Positions 16,139 to 24,793 of a DNA stretch of 64,000 nucleotides are shown here, in pieces (the first letter of the stretch is position 1; every line of letters starts with the position of its first letter). The stretch is from the NCBI RefSeq assembly GCF_004348525.1, contig NZ_SMKG01000007.1, positions 16,880-80,879 on the forward strand, written 5' to 3'. Below the pieces are notes generated by a model that had not been told where the DNA came from, did not search any database, and was given only the letters and a program-made list of their open reading frames with translations. The DNA comes from Micromonospora sp. 15K316. Its GTDB lineage: Bacteria > Actinomycetota > Actinomycetes > Mycobacteriales > Micromonosporaceae. The translations under genes were made by a program, and so were the position numbers.

Positions 16139-16825
16139 ATGGCCACCGAGACCGTCACCCGTACCGACCAGGAGATCCAGTCCGACGTCCTCGACGAGCT
16201 GACGTGGGAGCCGCGGGTCCGGCCGCACGAGATCGGGGTGACAGTGGCCGAGGGCGTGGTCACCCTCACCGGCCGGGTGGACAGCTACGCGAAGAAGTGG
16301 GCCGCCGAGCGGGCGGCGCACCGCGTTCCCCGGGTCCGCGCGGTCGCCAACGACCTGACCGTGCAGCTGCCCGGCGGGGCGGAGCGGGCCGATCCGGAGG
16401 TGGCCGGCGCGGTCGGGCACGCCCTGGAATGGGACGCGTTCGTACCGGTCGAGCAGTTGCAGGTCACCGTCTCGGACGGCTGGGTGACCCTGCACGGCGA
16501 GGTGGAGTGGGAGTACCAGCGGCGAGCCGCCGAACGGGCGGTCAGCCGGCTCACCGGGGTACGGGGGGTGAGCAACGGGATCACCGTCCGGCCGGCGGTC
16601 CGCGCGGACGGTCACGAGCTGGCCCAGCGGATCGTCGACGCCCTCGCCCGCAGCCGGGCCATCGAGTCCGAGCACGTCACCGTCCGGGTGCACGGCGACA
16701 CGGTGATGCTGACCGGGCTGGTCCACTCCATCCCCGAACGTGCCGAGGTGGAGCGGGTGGCCTGGTCCGCGCCGGGCATCCGGGAGGTGCAGAACCACAT
16801 CGCCGTCGCCCCGGTGCTGCGCTGA
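16139..16825 (+). CDS. Triple BON-domain protein
   Basis: A 228-aa protein built of three BON repeats. Each has the alpha-beta pattern ending in VTLTGRV, VTLHGEV and VMLTGLV, with linking helices AERAAHRVPRVRAVANDL, AERAVSRLTGVRGVSNGI and VERVAWSAPGIREVQNHI. BON domains bind phospholipid membranes and occur in osmotically induced proteins such as OsmY. No signal peptide is visible, so it is probably cytosolic and membrane-associated under stress. GAGGAGG precedes the ATG. A weak hairpin follows. Confidence 0.9.
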   Translation: MATETVTRTDQEIQSDVLDELTWEPRVRPHEIGVTVAEGVVTLTGRVDSYAKKWAAERAAHRVPRVRAVANDLTVQLPGGAERADPEVAGAVGHALEWDAFVPVEQLQVTVSDGWVTLHGEVEWEYQRRAAERAVSRLTGVRGVSNGITVRPAVRADGHELAQRIVDALARSRAIESEHVTVRVHGDTVMLTGLVHSIPERAEVERVAWSAPGIREVQNHIAVAPVLR

Positions 16826-16843
16826 GAGACCGTCGGGAATGCC

Positions 16844-16871
16844 CAGGGGCCGGTTCTCCGGACAGCCCCTG
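16844..16871 (+). terminator. Weak hairpin, possible terminator
   Basis: A 7-bp stem (16844-16850 with 16865-16871) lies 18 bases after the BON-protein stop. Confidence 0.35.
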
Positions 16872-16926
16872 AACCACCCGGGCAGGGTGAGCCGACTTCA
16901 CCCGGCCGCAGGCGAGCGTGGGAGTC

Positions 16927-17424
16927 ATGACTGATCCGAACGGGCTGATCGGACCGGGGCGGCCGGCGCCGGACTTCGCGCTGCCGGCCACCCCGGACGG
17001 GCGGCGGACCGGCGTACGCGAGCACCGCGGCCGGCCGGTGGTGCTCGCGTTCTACCCGGCCGACTGGAGTCCGGTCTGCGGCGATCAGATGGCGCTCTAC
17101 CAGGCCGCCATGCCGGAGTTCGACCACTACGGGACGGCCCTGCTGGGCATCTCCGTGGACAGCTTGTGGTCGCACCGGGCCTTCGCCCAGGACCAGGGCA
17201 TCGAGTTCCCACTGCTGGCGGACTTCGAGCCGAAGGGGGAGGTGGCCCGCGCGTACGGCGCCTACACCCGCAGCGGCGAGGCCGCGCGGGCACTCGTGGT
17301 GATCGACCCGGACGGCACGGTCGCCTGGGCCCAGCTCTACCCGCCGGAGGTCAACCCGGGGGCGGACGGCATCCTCGACGCGCTGGAGCGGATGCGCACC
17401 AGCGGGGAGGTGAGGATCGGATGA
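16927..17424 (+). CDS. Peroxiredoxin/redoxin (AhpC-TSA family), one-Cys
   Basis: A 165-aa protein with thioredoxin-like fold. PADWSPVCGDQM carries the only Cys (Cys51, peroxidatic position), and DGTVAWAQLYPPEVNPGADGIL is the C-terminal part. Asp replaces the Phe of the usual peroxiredoxin active site (PADWSPVC versus PxxxTxxC), so the family's Thr is Ser here. It likely reduces peroxides using an external thiol. The ATG at 16927 is chosen by comparison with the family start; a GTG at 16918 is possible. The stop overlaps the next start by ATGA, so translation is coupled to the DsbA gene. Confidence 0.82.
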   Translation: MTDPNGLIGPGRPAPDFALPATPDGRRTGVREHRGRPVVLAFYPADWSPVCGDQMALYQAAMPEFDHYGTALLGISVDSLWSHRAFAQDQGIEFPLLADFEPKGEVARAYGAYTRSGEAARALVVIDPDGTVAWAQLYPPEVNPGADGILDALERMRTSGEVRIG

Positions 17425-17969
17425 CCACCCCGTTGCAGGTCACCGCCCGTCTACGAACCCCGGTGACCGGATCCGACCACGTCCGGGGCGCGGCCGACGC
17501 CCCCGTGACGATCGTCGAGTACGCCGACTTCCAGTGCCACTACTGCGGCGCCGCGTACCCGAACCTCAACGAGCTGCTCCGCCAGCGGGAGGGCACGGTA
17601 CGGCTCGTCTACCGCTACTTCCCGATCGCCAACGTGCATCCGTACGCGGAGAGCGCGGCCGAGGCGGCCGAGGCGGCCGGGGTCCGCGGCCGGTTCTGGG
17701 AGATGCACGACTGGCTCTACGAGCACCAGGACCAGCTCGATCCGGTGCACCTGTCGCTCGGTGTCGAACAGCTCGGCATGCCGCCGGACGACATCGACGC
17801 CGAGGTGGAGCGGCACGCGCACGCCGACCGGGTACGCCGGGACTTCGTGGGCGGGATCCGCAGCGGGGTCAACGGCACCCCGACGCTCTTCGTCAACGGC
17901 GCCCGGCACGACGGCGGGTACGCCCTGCCGGAGCTGCTCGCCGCCGTCGACGCCGCGGCCGACACCTGA
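17421..17969 (+). CDS. DsbA-family thiol oxidoreductase
   Basis: A 182-aa protein. A DsbA/thioredoxin fold with active site CHYC (Cys39 and Cys42) after YADFQ, an inserted helical domain (FWEMHDWLYEHQDQL) and the cis-Pro loop GVNGTPTLFVNG. It overlaps the redoxin gene by four bases, so the two are made together; a thiol pair that detoxifies peroxide is a reasonable inference. There is no signal peptide, unlike periplasmic DsbA, so it acts inside the cell, as do the FrnE/DSBA oxidoreductases. It converges with the LuxR gene. Confidence 0.88.
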   Translation: MTTPLQVTARLRTPVTGSDHVRGAADAPVTIVEYADFQCHYCGAAYPNLNELLRQREGTVRLVYRYFPIANVHPYAESAAEAAEAAGVRGRFWEMHDWLYEHQDQLDPVHLSLGVEQLGMPPDDIDAEVERHAHADRVRRDFVGGIRSGVNGTPTLFVNGARHDGGYALPELLAAVDAAADT

Positions 17970-17974
17970 GTCGC

Positions 17975-20827
17975 TCAGATCAACCGCAGCTCGCGCGCCC
18001 GCCGGACCGCCTCCCGCCGGCGGGTCGCGTCGAGCTTGCGGTAGATGTTGCGCACGTGGGTCTTCACCGTGTTGACCGACAGCGACAACTCACTCGCTAT
18101 CTCCACGTTGGACAGGATGCTCTGCAGGTAGCGCAGGATGGTCAGCTCCCGCTCGGTGAGCGGCTCCTCCAGCGTCGGCCCCGGCTCGACCGGCCCCCGC
18201 TCGGCCGGCTCGTCCGCGCCCCGCACCAGGTCGCTGACCATCGACCAGTGGGCGGTGCCGGTGTCGAGGTGCGCGGCGAGCAGATCCCGCACGGCCGGAT
18301 CGGCGCGGGTGAAGACCCGCCGGACGCCCTCCGGGCCGGCGAGGTCGAGGACCTGCTCCACCGTGCGGCCGGCCCGGCGCTCGTCCCCGCCCTGCCGGGC
18401 CAGCACCGCGTCGAGCAGCCCCGCGTCCAGGCGTACCGGCAGCGGCCACCGCGCCGCCTCCGGCGCCGACCAGTCCGGCAGGACGCGAGCGGCGGCCCGC
18501 GGATCACCGGCGCGCAGCTCGACCCGGGCCAGCGCCACCGCGACCGGGGCGAGCGGCTCGACCTGGTCCCGCAGCGGCGCGGCCAGCAGCTCCCGGGCCG
18601 CCTCCAGGTCACCGCGCGCGCCGAGCAGGTCCGCCTCCGCCGCCAGCAGCTGGTGCGCCAACTCCAGAGCGGCCGGCCGATCCGCGATCCGGTGCCGCGC
18701 CTCCGCCAACAGCCGGTGACCGGCGGCCACCTCGCCCCGGTCGTGCAGCAGCTGCGCCCGGCAGAGCGCGGCGAGCGCCGTGGCCGTGGTCTCCGCTGCT
18801 GCCGTGCCGGCGCCGGCCGACGTCTCGGGCTGCCCGGTCGCGGCCCCGGCGAGGGCCAGGTTCCCGGCGGTCTCCTCGGGCTGGTCCCGGTGCAGGGCCA
18901 CCACGGCCAGCGCCAGGTGGGCGTACGCGCAGTCGAGCCGGCAGGCCCAGCCGTGGCAGGGCGGCATGGCCAGCGCCGCCCGGGCGGACGCCTCGGCGGC
19001 CCGCAACCTCCCCTGCACGGCGTTCAGCAGCGCGGACCGGCTGGCGCAGACCAGCTCGGTGCGGAGCCGGCCCGCCTCCCGGGCCGCCCCCAACGCGCGC
19101 GCGAACCGCGCCGAGGGCAGTTGCCCCTCGGCCAGTTCCACGAGCCCGAGCGCGGTACCGGCGAACGCCCGCAGCTCGGCGTCCTCGGTGGCGCTGCCGC
19201 GGGGACCGCCGGCCACCGGCGAGACGAGCGGTGCCGCCCCGGCGGCGGGGTCCGAACCGGTGGTGGGCGCCCCGGCCGGGGCAGCACCGTGCGCCCGGAT
19301 CAGCCGGGCGGCCGCGGCGCGTACCTCGGCGTGGTCGCCGGTGAGCCGGGCCAGCGTGAGCTCCACCGCCGTGGTGAGTCGGAGGAAACGGTCCCGGCGC
19401 TGGGCGGGCAGGGTGTTCGCGGCCGCGACCGCCGCGTGCAGGTGCGCGGTGGCGGCCGGCGGGTCACCGGCGTGCGCCCGCTCGGCCGCGCAGGCGAGGG
19501 CCAGCTCGGGATCGCGCCGCACGGCCTCGGCCGGTGGTGGCGCCGGCGCGGGCACCCCGAAGTCGGCCGGGTCGTACGGGGCCAACTCCGGCCACTGCGC
19601 GACGAAGATCTCGGTCGCCCGGTCCCAGTGGCCGCCGGTTAGCGCGTGTCGCAGCCCCTCCGCCGGCCGGCCGTTGTCGGCGTACCAACCGGCCGCCCGG
19701 AGGTGCAGCTCCCGCAGTTCGTCGGCGGGCAGCCGGGCGAGTTCCGCCCGGAGCAGGTCGGCCAGCAGGGGGTGGCAGCGGTACCAGGGCGGACGGCTCT
19801 CGTCGCGACGCAGCAGGCCACCGTCGCCGGCGAGGTCGGCGAGCGTCCGCCCGGCGTCCGACCCGCCGGTGAGCGCGTCGGCCAGGTCGGCGCAGACCGT
19901 CTCGGCGAGCGCGGTGCGCCGCAGCAGTTCGCGGGCCGCCGGCTCGACCGCGGCGAGCACCTCCTCGTGCAGGTAGCCGGCGACGTCCGGCTGGTCGCCA
20001 CCGAACTGCTCGACCCAGCGCGACGGGTCGGGCTGCCGCCGCAGCGCCAGCGCGGCGAAGCGGAGGGCCGCCGGCCAGCCTCCGGTCCGCTCCCGCAGCC
20101 GGTGCACCGCCGCCCCGGTCAGCGCCACGCCGTGCGCGGTCAGCAGGTCGGCCACCTCGTCGTCGGTGAAGGCGAGGTCGTCCGGACCGATTTCGGTCAG
20201 CTCGCCGGCCAGCCGCAGCCGGTGCACCGCCAACGGCAGCCCGGCCCGCGCCCCGACCACCAGACGCAACCGCTGCTCGGCGTGGCGGAGCAGGAAGTCC
20301 AGCCCGGTCAGCGCGGCCGGGTCGGTGACCCGGTGCAGGTCGTCGAGGACCAGCAGCACCGGCTCCTCCCGGGCGGCCAGTCCGGCGGCCAGCAGCTCCA
20401 GCTGATCCGGCCGGGGCCGCCGATCCGGCAGCGGCGCGCTGTCCCACCCGGGGCCCGTGCCGGCGCGCAGCGCCGCCGCCAGGTACGACCAGAGCCGATC
20501 ACCGTCGTCGCCCGTCTCCACGGAGACCCAGGCCGGCCCCGGCCGGGCCGCCTCGGCGACGCTGCCGTCCGGGCGCACCTCGGCGCCCTCCCCCGCGCTG
20601 CCGCCCACGAGCCGGGTCCAGGCCGCCAGCAGAGTGCTCTTGCCCCAGCCGGCGGGCGCGCTGACCAGCGTCACCGGCCCGGCGCTGCCCACGTCGAGCC
20701 GGCGCAGCAGACGGGGGCGGGCCAGCACCGAGTCGGGCAGCGCGGGCGGGTGCAGGCGGGACGCGAGCAGGGGCGGTCGCGCGCCGTCCGCCGCCCCCAC
20801 TCGGGCACCGCTTCGCTGCTCCGGCAT
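17975..20827 (-). CDS. LuxR-family ATP-binding regulator (MalT/LAL type)
   Basis: A 950-aa protein. Residues about 55-68 hold Walker A (APAGWGKSTLL) of a STAND NTPase; VLLVLDDLHRVTD is Walker B. A long helical and TPR-like middle (EGLRHALTGGHWDRATEIF, repeated Ala-rich helices) leads to a C-terminal LuxR helix-turn-helix (LTERELTILRYLQS, SVNTVKTHVRNIYRKLDATRRREAV). These regulators bind a ligand and ATP to switch on nearby genes. The ATG at 20827 is preferred; the open frame to 21934 runs antisense through the next gene. Divergent from the saccharopine-reductase-like gene, which could be a target. Confidence 0.88.
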   Translation of the reverse strand: MPEQRSGARVGAADGARPPLLASRLHPPALPDSVLARPRLLRRLDVGSAGPVTLVSAPAGWGKSTLLAAWTRLVGGSAGEGAEVRPDGSVAEAARPGPAWVSVETGDDGDRLWSYLAAALRAGTGPGWDSAPLPDRRPRPDQLELLAAGLAAREEPVLLVLDDLHRVTDPAALTGLDFLLRHAEQRLRLVVGARAGLPLAVHRLRLAGELTEIGPDDLAFTDDEVADLLTAHGVALTGAAVHRLRERTGGWPAALRFAALALRRQPDPSRWVEQFGGDQPDVAGYLHEEVLAAVEPAARELLRRTALAETVCADLADALTGGSDAGRTLADLAGDGGLLRRDESRPPWYRCHPLLADLLRAELARLPADELRELHLRAAGWYADNGRPAEGLRHALTGGHWDRATEIFVAQWPELAPYDPADFGVPAPAPPPAEAVRRDPELALACAAERAHAGDPPAATAHLHAAVAAANTLPAQRRDRFLRLTTAVELTLARLTGDHAEVRAAAARLIRAHGAAPAGAPTTGSDPAAGAAPLVSPVAGGPRGSATEDAELRAFAGTALGLVELAEGQLPSARFARALGAAREAGRLRTELVCASRSALLNAVQGRLRAAEASARAALAMPPCHGWACRLDCAYAHLALAVVALHRDQPEETAGNLALAGAATGQPETSAGAGTAAAETTATALAALCRAQLLHDRGEVAAGHRLLAEARHRIADRPAALELAHQLLAAEADLLGARGDLEAARELLAAPLRDQVEPLAPVAVALARVELRAGDPRAAARVLPDWSAPEAARWPLPVRLDAGLLDAVLARQGGDERRAGRTVEQVLDLAGPEGVRRVFTRADPAVRDLLAAHLDTGTAHWSMVSDLVRGADEPAERGPVEPGPTLEEPLTERELTILRYLQSILSNVEIASELSLSVNTVKTHVRNIYRKLDATRRREAVRRARELRLI

Positions 20828-21010
20828 CCGGCCCACCCCCACGGACGCGTTCCACCCCCCGGTCGGCGGGCGGTTACCCGGCGGGCGGCCGTTCACCCCT
20901 TCGGGGCGAGCCCGTTCACCCCGGACGGGCCGAGGACCGCAACCCGGACTTGACCGGATCTTCCGGACAGCCCTCTCGAACGGCACGAGGACGGGTGGCA
21001 CACTCGCGGG

Positions 21011-22204
21011 ATGGCTGGAGAGCGGGCCTACGACGTGGTGCTCTTCGGGGCGACCGGCTTCACCGGCGGGCTGACCGCCGAGTACCTTGCCCGGCACGCG
21101 CCGCCCGGGCTGCGGTGGGCGCTGGCCGGCCGGGACCGCGACCGGCTGGCGGCGGTCCGCGACCGGCTCACCGCGATCGACCCGGCGCTGACCGAGCTGC
21201 CGTTGCTGACCGCCGACAGCACGGACCCCCACTCGCTGCGCGCGCTGGCGGAGCAGACCCGGGTCGTCGCCAGCACCGTCGGCCCGTTCATCCGGCACGG
21301 CGAGCCGCTGGTCGCCGCCGCCGCCACGGCCGGCACCGACTACCTGGACATCACCGGAGAGCCGGAGTTCGTCGACCTGATGTACCTGCGCCACCACGCC
21401 GAGGCGGTACGCACCGGAGCACGCCTCGTGCACGCCTGCGGGTTCGACTCGATCCCGCACGACCTGGGTGCCTGGTTCACCGTGCGGCAACTCCCCTCCG
21501 ACGCGCCGATCACCGTCGACGGTTTCGTCCGGGCCGGCGGGCGGTTCTCCGCCGGCACGTACCACTCGGCGCTCATCGCGTTCTCCCGGTCGGCGCAGGC
21601 CGGCCGGGCGGCCCGGGAACGGCGGTCCGTGGAGCCGCGGCCCGAGGGCCGGCGGGTCCGTGCGGTACGCGGACGGCTCGCCCGCCCGGCCGGGCTGGGC
21701 ATGTGGGCGGTACCGCTGCCCACCATCGACCCCCAGGTGGTGCGTCGGTCGGCTGCGGCCTGCCCGGCGTACGGTCCGGACTTCCGCTACCGGCACTTCG
21801 CCGCCGTGAAGCGGTTGACCACGGTGCTGGCCGCCGGGGTCGGCCTGGGCGCCGCGGTGGGGCTGGTACGGCTGGCGCCGACCCGGCGTTGGCTGCTCGG
21901 CCGGCTCGCCTCCGGGCAGGGGCCGGCCCCGCACCAGCGGGCCCGCTCGTGGTTCCGGGTCCGGTTCGTCGGCGTGGGCGGCGGACGGCGGGTACGCACC
22001 GAGGTGGCCGGAGGGGACCCCGGGTACGACGAGACGGCGAAGATGCTCGCCGAGTCGGCGCTCTGCCTGGCCCTGGACGACCTACCGCCGACCGCCGGCC
22101 AGGTCACGCCAGTGACCGCGATGGGCGAGGCGCTGCTCACCCGGCTCACCCGCGCCGGGATCACCTTCCGGGTGCTGGACGCGGTCGACGCCGAGGGGGC
22201 TTGA
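21011..22204 (+). CDS. Saccharopine dehydrogenase-like / trans-acting enoyl reductase-type protein
   Basis: A 397-aa protein. Rossmann NAD(P) site VVLFGATGFTGGLTAEYL at the N-terminus, then DYLDITGEPEF and HACGFDSIPHDLGAW, which are shared by the saccharopine reductase superfamily and the mycobacterial trans-acting enoyl reductase (Rv2953). A membrane-leaning segment (LAAGVGLGAAVGLVRLAP) follows. These act as NADPH-dependent reductases in lipid or amino-acid metabolism. The ATG at 21011 may be leaderless. Its TGA stop overlaps the -35 of the next gene's promoter. Confidence 0.85.
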   Translation: MAGERAYDVVLFGATGFTGGLTAEYLARHAPPGLRWALAGRDRDRLAAVRDRLTAIDPALTELPLLTADSTDPHSLRALAEQTRVVASTVGPFIRHGEPLVAAAATAGTDYLDITGEPEFVDLMYLRHHAEAVRTGARLVHACGFDSIPHDLGAWFTVRQLPSDAPITVDGFVRAGGRFSAGTYHSALIAFSRSAQAGRAARERRSVEPRPEGRRVRAVRGRLARPAGLGMWAVPLPTIDPQVVRRSAAACPAYGPDFRYRHFAAVKRLTTVLAAGVGLGAAVGLVRLAPTRRWLLGRLASGQGPAPHQRARSWFRVRFVGVGGGRRVRTEVAGGDPGYDETAKMLAESALCLALDDLPPTAGQVTPVTAMGEALLTRLTRAGITFRVLDAVDAEGA

Positions 22205-22232
22205 CCCTCGACCAGCTTGAGACGGCAGGATC
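22202..22232 (+). promoter_or_regulatory. MerR-type promoter of the regulator-clamp fusion
   Basis: TTGACC at 22202-22207 and CAGGAT at 22227-22232 are separated by a 19-base spacer holding an imperfect dyad (CTCGACCAGCTTGAG, 22208-22222). Overlong spacers are typical of MerR-activated promoters. The -10 ends seven bases before the GTG at 22240, so the message would be leaderless. The -35 overlaps the stop codon of the previous gene. Confidence 0.6.
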
Positions 22233-22239
22233 GGTCGGC

Positions 22240-23322
22240 GTGGAGAGCGAACTGCGCAGCATCGGCGAGCTGGCCCGGGCCAGCGGGCTGACCGTCAGCG
22301 CCCTGCGGTTCTACGACTCGGCCGGAGTGCTGGTGCCGGCGCTGGTCGACCCGGTGACCGGCTACCGCTGGTACGCCGACGACCAGCTGGCACCGGCCCG
22401 GCTGGTGGCCGGACTGCGCCGGATCGGCATGCCGGTCGCCGAGATCGCCGCCGCGGTGCGGGCCGAACCGGCCGCCGTGCACCGGCTGCTCGACGTGCAC
22501 CTGCGCCGGCTCGAGGACGGCCTCGCCGACGCCCGCCGCGAGCTCTCCCGGATCCGCGCCCTGGTCGGCCCCGAGAAGCCCGCCGGGACCGTCCGTATCG
22601 CGCTCTCCCGCGCCGAGCTGGCGTACGCCATCGACGCGGTCCGGTTCGCCGTCGGCACGGACCCGGAGCTGCCGGCGCTCACCGGCGTCCTGTTCGACGT
22701 GGCGCCGGACGGTCTCCGCCTGGTCACCACCGACCGGCACCGGTTGGCCCTGGCCCGGGCCGGCGCCACCCGGCCGGCCGGGCCGGCGGTGCGGGTTCTC
22801 GCCCCGGCCGGGTTCGTCGACGAGGTACGCGCCCTGCTCGACGGCGACGCCGCCCCGGAGGCCCGGCTGAGCGTCGCGGACGACACGATCACGGTCTCGG
22901 TCGCCGACCGCACGGTGACCGTCTCGCCGCTGCCGTACGACTTCCCGGACTACCGGCGGCTGCTCCGGGTGGCCGCCGGCGACGCGCCGGCGTACCGGAT
23001 CCCGGTCGACGCGGTGGCGCTGCGGACCGCGCTGCGCCGACCCGGCGCGCCGACGATCGCCCGCGAGTACGACGGGGTGCCGATCGCGGTGAGCGTGCTC
23101 GGCGTCGACGACCGGGGTGGCCTGCGGGTGCTGGAACCGGAGGAGGCCGGCCCGGGCGACGGGCTCCGGTTCGGGGTGAACGGGGACTACCTGCTCGACG
23201 CGCTGGACGCCGCGGGCGGTCCGCAGCTGGTGCTGGAGCTGGACGGCCCGATCACCCCGCTGGCCGTACGCCGCCCCGACGACGATGCCGCCCTCTCGAT
23301 CCTGATGCCGATCCGGCTCTGA
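22240..23322 (+). CDS. MerR regulator fused to a DNA polymerase III beta-clamp-like domain
   Basis: A 360-aa protein. Residues 1-75 are a MerR winged helix (IGELARASGLTVSALRFYDSAG, GYRWYADDQ), followed by a coiled-coil helix to about 110. Residues about 118-360 resemble the last two domains of the DnaN sliding clamp: LTGVLFDVAPDGLRLVTTDRHRLALARA, then YDFPDYRRLL and the closing LMPIRL, which matches the DnaN C-terminus. The first clamp domain is missing. The clamp part may form a dimer or ring interface or sense DNA-bound replisome proteins; this is inference. The MerR-type promoter suggests self-activation. I have the impression that similar fusions are annotated in other actinobacteria, but I could not check this. 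Confidence 0.82.
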   Translation: MESELRSIGELARASGLTVSALRFYDSAGVLVPALVDPVTGYRWYADDQLAPARLVAGLRRIGMPVAEIAAAVRAEPAAVHRLLDVHLRRLEDGLADARRELSRIRALVGPEKPAGTVRIALSRAELAYAIDAVRFAVGTDPELPALTGVLFDVAPDGLRLVTTDRHRLALARAGATRPAGPAVRVLAPAGFVDEVRALLDGDAAPEARLSVADDTITVSVADRTVTVSPLPYDFPDYRRLLRVAAGDAPAYRIPVDAVALRTALRRPGAPTIAREYDGVPIAVSVLGVDDRGGLRVLEPEEAGPGDGLRFGVNGDYLLDALDAAGGPQLVLELDGPITPLAVRRPDDDAALSILMPIRL

Positions 23323-23431
23323 CCGCCCGCCCGCGAGGGGGTCACCGCGCTCCCCAGGCCGGGGTGCGACGGGCCGCGACGGTAGCATCTGGGGATCCAC
23401 CCGACTCCCGGACGGAGGCGTACGGAGCAGC

Positions 23432-24718
23432 ATGCTCGACATGGAGTTGATCCGGAAGGATCGCGAGGCGGTGGCGACCGCGCTGGCGAAGCGTCTGGAT
23501 CCCGCCGAGGTCAACCGGGCGCTGGACGAGATCCAGCGGCTCGACCAGGAGCGCCGCGCCCTGATCGGCGAGATCGACGCCGACCGGCAGCGCCGCAAGG
23601 CGGAAGCGCGGGCCTACGCGGAGGCGAAGCGGGCCGGCCGCGAGCCGGAGGTCGTCGCGCCGGAGGCCGGTCGCAAGCAGCTCTCCGAGCTGGAGTCCGA
23701 GCTGGACGAGGTGCAGGGCCGGCTGCGCACCGCGATGAGCGAGCTGCCGAACCTGCCCGCCGACGAGGTACCGCCCGGTGGCAAGGAAGCCAACCGGGTC
23801 GTCAAGACCTTCGGTACGGCACCGGTGATCGAGAAGGTCCGCGACCATGTGGAGCTGTCCCGCATGCTCGGCCTGGTCGACCACGAGCGGGGCGTCAAGC
23901 TCGGCGGCTCCGGATTCTGGATGTACACCGGCATGGGCGCCCGCTTGGAGTGGGCGCTGCTGAACTTCCTCATCGACGAGAACGTCAAGGCCGGTTACGA
24001 CTTCCTGCTGCCGCCGCACCTGCTGCTCGACACGGCCGGCTTCGCCGCCGGGCAGTTCCCGAAGTTCTACGACGACGTCTACCACCTCGATCGGGAGAGC
24101 GCCCCCCGGGGCCAGTTCCTGCTCCCCACCTCGGAGACGGCCATCCTCGGGGCGTACCAGGACGAGATCCTGGACACCACGACGCTGCCGTTGAAGCGGT
24201 TCGCGTACACGCCGTGCTACCGCCGGGAGGCGGCCGGCTCGCACTCCGACGAGCGCGGCACCGTGCGGGGTCACCAGTTCAATAAGGTGGAGATCTTCCA
24301 GTTCACGCTGCCCGAGCAGGCGGACGCGGCGCTGGAGGAGATGGTCACCCACGCCGAGAGCCTGGTCGAGAAGCTGGGGCTGCACTACCAGCGCAGCCTG
24401 CTGTCGGCCGGCGACGCCAGCGCGTCCATGCGCAAGACCCTCGACATCGAGGTGTGGATGCCGAGCATGGACAAGTACAAGGAGGTGTCGTCGGTCTCCT
24501 GGGCCGGCGACTACCAGGCGCGCCGGGCGGCGATCCGCTACCGCGAGCCGGGCGGCAAGCAGACCCGGTTCGTGCACACGCTCAACGGGTCGTCGCTGGC
24601 CACCAGCCGCCTCTTCCCGGCCATCCTCGAGCAGTTCCAGCAGCCCGACGGCTCGGTGCTGGTGCCCGAGGTGCTCCGCGACCGGCTGGGCGCCGACCGC
24701 CTCACGCCGGGTCGCTGA
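23432..24718 (+). CDS. serS: Seryl-tRNA synthetase
   Basis: A 428-aa class II enzyme that charges tRNA-Ser (and tRNA-Sec) with serine. The N-terminal 100 residues form the tRNA-binding coiled-coil arm (LIRKDREAVATALAKRLDPAE). Motif 2 is FAYTPCYRREAAGSHSDERGTVRGHQFNK and motif 3 is NGSSLATSRLFPAILEQFQ. Length and order fit bacterial SerRS. It is a housekeeping gene with its own promoter region (TAGCAT near 23384) and a terminator after it. No T-box was seen. Confidence 0.97.
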   Translation: MLDMELIRKDREAVATALAKRLDPAEVNRALDEIQRLDQERRALIGEIDADRQRRKAEARAYAEAKRAGREPEVVAPEAGRKQLSELESELDEVQGRLRTAMSELPNLPADEVPPGGKEANRVVKTFGTAPVIEKVRDHVELSRMLGLVDHERGVKLGGSGFWMYTGMGARLEWALLNFLIDENVKAGYDFLLPPHLLLDTAGFAAGQFPKFYDDVYHLDRESAPRGQFLLPTSETAILGAYQDEILDTTTLPLKRFAYTPCYRREAAGSHSDERGTVRGHQFNKVEIFQFTLPEQADAALEEMVTHAESLVEKLGLHYQRSLLSAGDASASMRKTLDIEVWMPSMDKYKEVSSVSWAGDYQARRAAIRYREPGGKQTRFVHTLNGSSLATSRLFPAILEQFQQPDGSVLVPEVLRDRLGADRLTPGR

Positions 24719-24729
24719 CCGTTCTCCGC

Positions 24730-24766
24730 CGTCGGCGGGAGCCGGCACCACCGGTTCCCGCCGACG
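24730..24766. terminator. Bidirectional hairpin terminator
   Basis: A 16-bp stem (24730-24745 with 24751-24766, one G-T wobble) with a five-base loop lies between the convergent serS and NuoF-like genes. Confidence 0.8.
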
Positions 24767-24793
24767 CGCCGGCCCCACCCCGGGCCGCGGCGG

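Noticed and set aside
15323..16798. A 491-codon minus-strand frame
   Set aside because: The first half is antisense to the BON-domain gene; a strong ribosome site fixes the true start at 15961.
17975..21934. A single 1319-codon frame on the minus strand
   Set aside because: The part beyond 20827 is antisense to the saccharopine-reductase-like gene and lacks homology; the start at 20827 gives the normal LuxR/MalT size.
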